A stretch of DNA of 47,959 nt from a virus: positions 1 through 47,959 of the IMG/VR virus record IMGVR_UViG_3300021424_000063. One strand, 5' to 3'. The notes beneath the pieces are model-generated. The model was not told the DNA's origin, searched no databases, and saw only the letters and a list, made by a program, of their open reading frames with translations. The translations under genes and the position numbers were made by a program. Shown here piece by piece: positions 45,259 through 47,959 of the stretch (within the stretch, counting starts at the first letter, position 1; each line of letters starts with the position of its first letter).

Positions 45259-45265
45259 ATAAATA
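45259..45265 (-). promoter_or_regulatory. Candidate late-promoter motif TATTTAT
   Basis: Coding strand CTAAAGTATTTATAGAATA, 13 bases upstream of the ATG at 45245. Confidence 0.43.
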
Positions 45266-45300
45266 CTTTAGTTTACCAACTATAAACTTATTTTTTATCC

Positions 45301-47959
45301 ATGAAAAAGATTAGATTGTTATACTTAACACCCCACCTATCAACTGGTGGAATGCCACAATTTGTTTTAAAAAGAATTGAATTACTACAAAAATACAAAG
45401 ATGAGATTGAGATTTTTTTGATCGAATATTCACAATTTAGTGACACATACATTGTCCAAAGAAATAAAATCATAGAGTTATTGGGTAAAGATCATTTTTA
45501 TTCGTTGGGTGGTACAACAGAAACCGAAAAAAAATATAATCTTATAAAAATTATAAAAGAAAATAATATTGATATTGTTCATTCAGAAGAATTACCTGAG
45601 GCGTTTGAGAGTTTTAATAAAATACCTTTTGAGTTGTTAAATGAACTTTATGATAACTCAAGATCATATAAAATTGTTGAGACATGTCATAACATTTGGT
45701 TTGATGGTAACAACAACAAAAGATTAAATCCTGATTATTATTGTTTTGTAACACCTTACCACGGCGAAGTTTCATTTAAAAATACGGTATCACCTAAAGA
45801 TTTAATAATTTATCCATATGAAGATAAGGTTAAACCAATTCTGAATGAATTAGAAATATTTTATGACGATCATAAAGTTCCACTTTTGAAAAAAATTGAG
45901 GTAAGAAATGAATTGGGATTGGACTCTATGAAAACACACATAATAAATGTTGGGTTATGGACATCAGGTAAAAATCAAAAAGAAGGAGTTGAGGTTGCAA
46001 GACTTTTAGAAAATTCTCATCCTGATATTCATTTTCATTTCATTGGAAATCAAGCGCCAAATTTTGAAGATTATTGGAAACCTATAATGGATAGTTTACC
46101 AAGTAATGTAACTGTTTGGGGCGAAAGAAATGACGTTGAGAAATTTATGATTGCGTCTGACGCTTTAATGTTTAATTCTACTTGGGAATGTAATCCTTTA
46201 GTTATTAGAGAATCAATAAATTATGGTTTGAAGATATTAGCAAGAGATCTTCCTCAGTATGTGAATATGTTTTCAAATTACATTTATCCAATATCTAGTA
46301 ATAATCCCGAACAAATTAAAAACGACTTATTAAATTTAATTTCAGAAACTAATAGTTACAAGTTGAAAATAGAAAAAGATTTTGGTACTCAATTGTTGAG
46401 TTTCTATAATAAAGTTATGGAGTCACCGTTTGTTTCAAATTTTAAAATAAAAAATGATTATGTGATTAATCAACATTTTGTTGTTAATCCATTTTTAGAA
46501 GTCTTAGGTGAAAGTGACAATGATTTTGAAATTAAATATTTTGATGGAGAAGATTTAATATATTACAATAAATCAAAAATAAATCATTGGGTAAAACTTA
46601 ATAGAGAATATTACACAAAATGGAAAACTGAAATTAGAGAGAACAATGAATTGATTTATGAAAACACTTTAGATTTAAAAGGTCGTAGGGTTTATATTTC
46701 ATTTGGTTCTAAATCATTGGGTGATACAATGGCTTGGTTTCCATATTGTGAGGAGTTTAGAAAAAAACACGACTGTGAACTAATAGTTTCTACATTTATG
46801 AACTTCTTGTTTGAAGATCAATACCCCGATATTGAATTTGTAGAACCTGGTGAACTTGTTTATAACGTTTATGCACAATACAAATTAGGGTGGTTTTATA
46901 AAGACGACGGGGAAATTAATTTAAATAATCACAAATTCGATGTTAAAAGTCACCCACTTCAAAAAACAGCTAGTGACATCTTAGGATTAGATTATACAGA
47001 AATTAGACCCAAATTAAATTTACCAAAAGTAAAAAAACAAAAAAAGGTTGGTATTGGATTTCACTCAACGGCACAGGCAAAATATTGGAACAACCCAAAT
47101 GGTTGGCAAGAAGTTGTTGATTATCTCACATTACAAGGATATGAATGTATGATTTACTCAAGAGAAGGAGATAGTTACATGAATAACAATTACCCAAAAG
47201 GTGTAAAAATATTCAAAGGAGGTGATTTACAAGAAGTTATTGACGATCTGTCAACTTGTGAATTTTTTGTTGGTCTTGGGTCAGGGTTGTCATGGTTAGC
47301 ATGGGCTTGCGAACTACCAATTGTTTTGATTTCAGGTTTTAGTGAAAAATGGACAGAAACTACTTTGGACACTTATCGGGTAATAAATGAAAACGTCTGT
47401 CATGGATGTTTCAATAAAGAAAGATTAGACGCGGGTGACTGGAATTGGTGTCCATTACATAAAGAAACTGAAAGGATGTTTGAATGTACAAAACAAATAA
47501 CATCCGAAATGGTTATTTTTGAAATAAACAAAATAATAAATAAAAAATTAATGAACAAAAATTTTAACGACCATTCATTTGATTGGGGAAAGAAAAGTGA
47601 ATGGTATGTAAATGCCGTAACCAAAGAAATATTTGAGGGTAATATCTATGAAAGAATTTTTCAGGTTGAGGAGGGGGATGTTGTTGTAGATTTGGGGGCT
47701 TCTTTAGGGCCGTTTACATATTCAATATTACCAAAAAATCCTAAACAATGTTTTGTTGTGGAACCTTTATCATATCAAGTTGAGGTATTGAAAAAAAATG
47801 TTGGTCGAGAAAATGTAAAAATAATTCAAGGGGCAATTACAGATAAAAAGAAAATAGAAATCAGTTGGGACAACATTTCTGAAAGTGTACCAACATTTAG
47901 TTTTAAAGAATTCTTAGATGACAATAACATTGAAAAAATCGATTTTTTGAAATGTGATT
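45301..47959 (+). CDS. GT4-like + TibC/AAH-type heptosyltransferase + FkbM-like methyltransferase, partial
   Basis: An open frame from ATG 45301 runs to the right edge (886 codons, no stop). Residues 1-370 are a GT4-like transferase: LYLTPHLSTGGMPQFVLKR, then 'WTSGKNQKEGVEV' and WECNPLVIRESINYG with Glu296-x7-Glu304. Residues about 461-760 match autotransporter heptosyltransferases (TibC/AAH): SFGSKSLGDTMAWFPYCEEF, 'FHSTAQAKYWNNPNGWQ', 'GLGSGLSWLAWA', VLISGFSEKWTE and a Cys finger 'CHGCFN...NWCP...EC' (Cys700, 703, 717, 729). In TibC this cluster binds iron. Residues about 781-886 begin an FkbM-like methyltransferase: VVVDLGASLGPFTYSI and 'KIDFLKCD'. Members of the middle family put heptose on serines of bacterial autotransporter repeats, so the phage likely modifies Ser/Thr-rich proteins. 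It is divergent from the broken LamG gene, 55 bases apart. Confidence 0.85.
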   Translation, partial: MKKIRLLYLTPHLSTGGMPQFVLKRIELLQKYKDEIEIFLIEYSQFSDTYIVQRNKIIELLGKDHFYSLGGTTETEKKYNLIKIIKENNIDIVHSEELPEAFESFNKIPFELLNELYDNSRSYKIVETCHNIWFDGNNNKRLNPDYYCFVTPYHGEVSFKNTVSPKDLIIYPYEDKVKPILNELEIFYDDHKVPLLKKIEVRNELGLDSMKTHIINVGLWTSGKNQKEGVEVARLLENSHPDIHFHFIGNQAPNFEDYWKPIMDSLPSNVTVWGERNDVEKFMIASDALMFNSTWECNPLVIRESINYGLKILARDLPQYVNMFSNYIYPISSNNPEQIKNDLLNLISETNSYKLKIEKDFGTQLLSFYNKVMESPFVSNFKIKNDYVINQHFVVNPFLEVLGESDNDFEIKYFDGEDLIYYNKSKINHWVKLNREYYTKWKTEIRENNELIYENTLDLKGRRVYISFGSKSLGDTMAWFPYCEEFRKKHDCELIVSTFMNFLFEDQYPDIEFVEPGELVYNVYAQYKLGWFYKDDGEINLNNHKFDVKSHPLQKTASDILGLDYTEIRPKLNLPKVKKQKKVGIGFHSTAQAKYWNNPNGWQEVVDYLTLQGYECMIYSREGDSYMNNNYPKGVKIFKGGDLQEVIDDLSTCEFFVGLGSGLSWLAWACELPIVLISGFSEKWTETTLDTYRVINENVCHGCFNKERLDAGDWNWCPLHKETERMFECTKQITSEMVIFEINKIINKKLMNKNFNDHSFDWGKKSEWYVNAVTKEIFEGNIYERIFQVEEGDVVVDLGASLGPFTYSILPKNPKQCFVVEPLSYQVEVLKKNVGRENVKIIQGAITDKKKIEISWDNISESVPTFSFKEFLDDNNIEKIDFLKCD

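Noticed and set aside
45288-45473. Minus-strand open frame of 61 codons
   Set aside because: It is antisense to the start of the large plus-strand transferase and shows no family pattern.
47190-47624. Two minus-strand open frames near the right edge
   Set aside because: They are antisense to the heptosyltransferase domain, whose frame is continuous and clearly conserved.

Overview
This window looks like part of the structural and late region of a large T4-like (contractile-tailed) phage. It is AT-rich, densely packed, and has no rRNA or tRNA gene that I can see. The clearest markers are a family B DNA polymerase (gp43-like, 27250-30063), a tail sheath (gp18-like, 17638-20988), a tail tube (gp19-like, 16145-16633), a neck protein (gp13-like, 25804-26928) and the start of a gp32-like single-stranded DNA-binding protein at the left edge. 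In the start-codon leaders I read, I found no Shine-Dalgarno sequence; they are A/T-rich. That fits a host in the Bacteroidota, but the host is an inference.

Layout: 1-1286, minus strand: gp32-like gene (cut by the window edge) and two unknown small proteins. 1343-8237: a giant hub-like baseplate protein and a small LysM/gp53-like baseplate protein. 8240-13291: a giant baseplate protein with an OmpA-like domain. 13327-16633: tape measure candidate, a chaperone-like gene with a possible frameshift extension, and the tail tube. 16746-20988: a HAD-like protein and an enlarged tail sheath. 21109-21273, plus strand: a tiny ribbon-helix-helix protein. 21270-22825: two connector/neck candidates. 22881-27273, plus strand: SNF2 helicase, a metalloprotease-superoxide dismutase fusion, the neck protein and a small beta-rich protein. 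27250-30063: DNA polymerase. 30153-32785: a trypsin-like protease and a second protein, both with Thr-Pro linkers. 32813-38685: five genes for glycosyltransferases and a methyltransferase fusion. 38778-43226: a collagen-like fibre, a small Cys-rich protein and a Thr-Pro/propeller adhesin. 43269-44201: a GT9-like glycosyltransferase. 44244-45245: a LamG-like fibre gene with three in-frame stops. 45301-end, plus strand: a three-domain protein containing a TibC/AAH-type heptosyltransferase.

How it fits together: the left two thirds builds the tail and neck. The right third alternates Thr/Ser-rich surface proteins (GTS/GTN collagen-like fibre, Thr-Pro linkers, LamG and propeller domains) with a rich set of sugar-transfer enzymes. 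The most economical hypothesis is that the phage glycosylates its own fibres, with an autotransporter-type heptosyltransferase as the most unusual component. The alternative is that the enzymes modify host surface glycans. A recurrent coding-strand motif, TATTTAT, precedes most transcription units and is a candidate late promoter. Two strong intrinsic terminators follow the sheath and tube genes.
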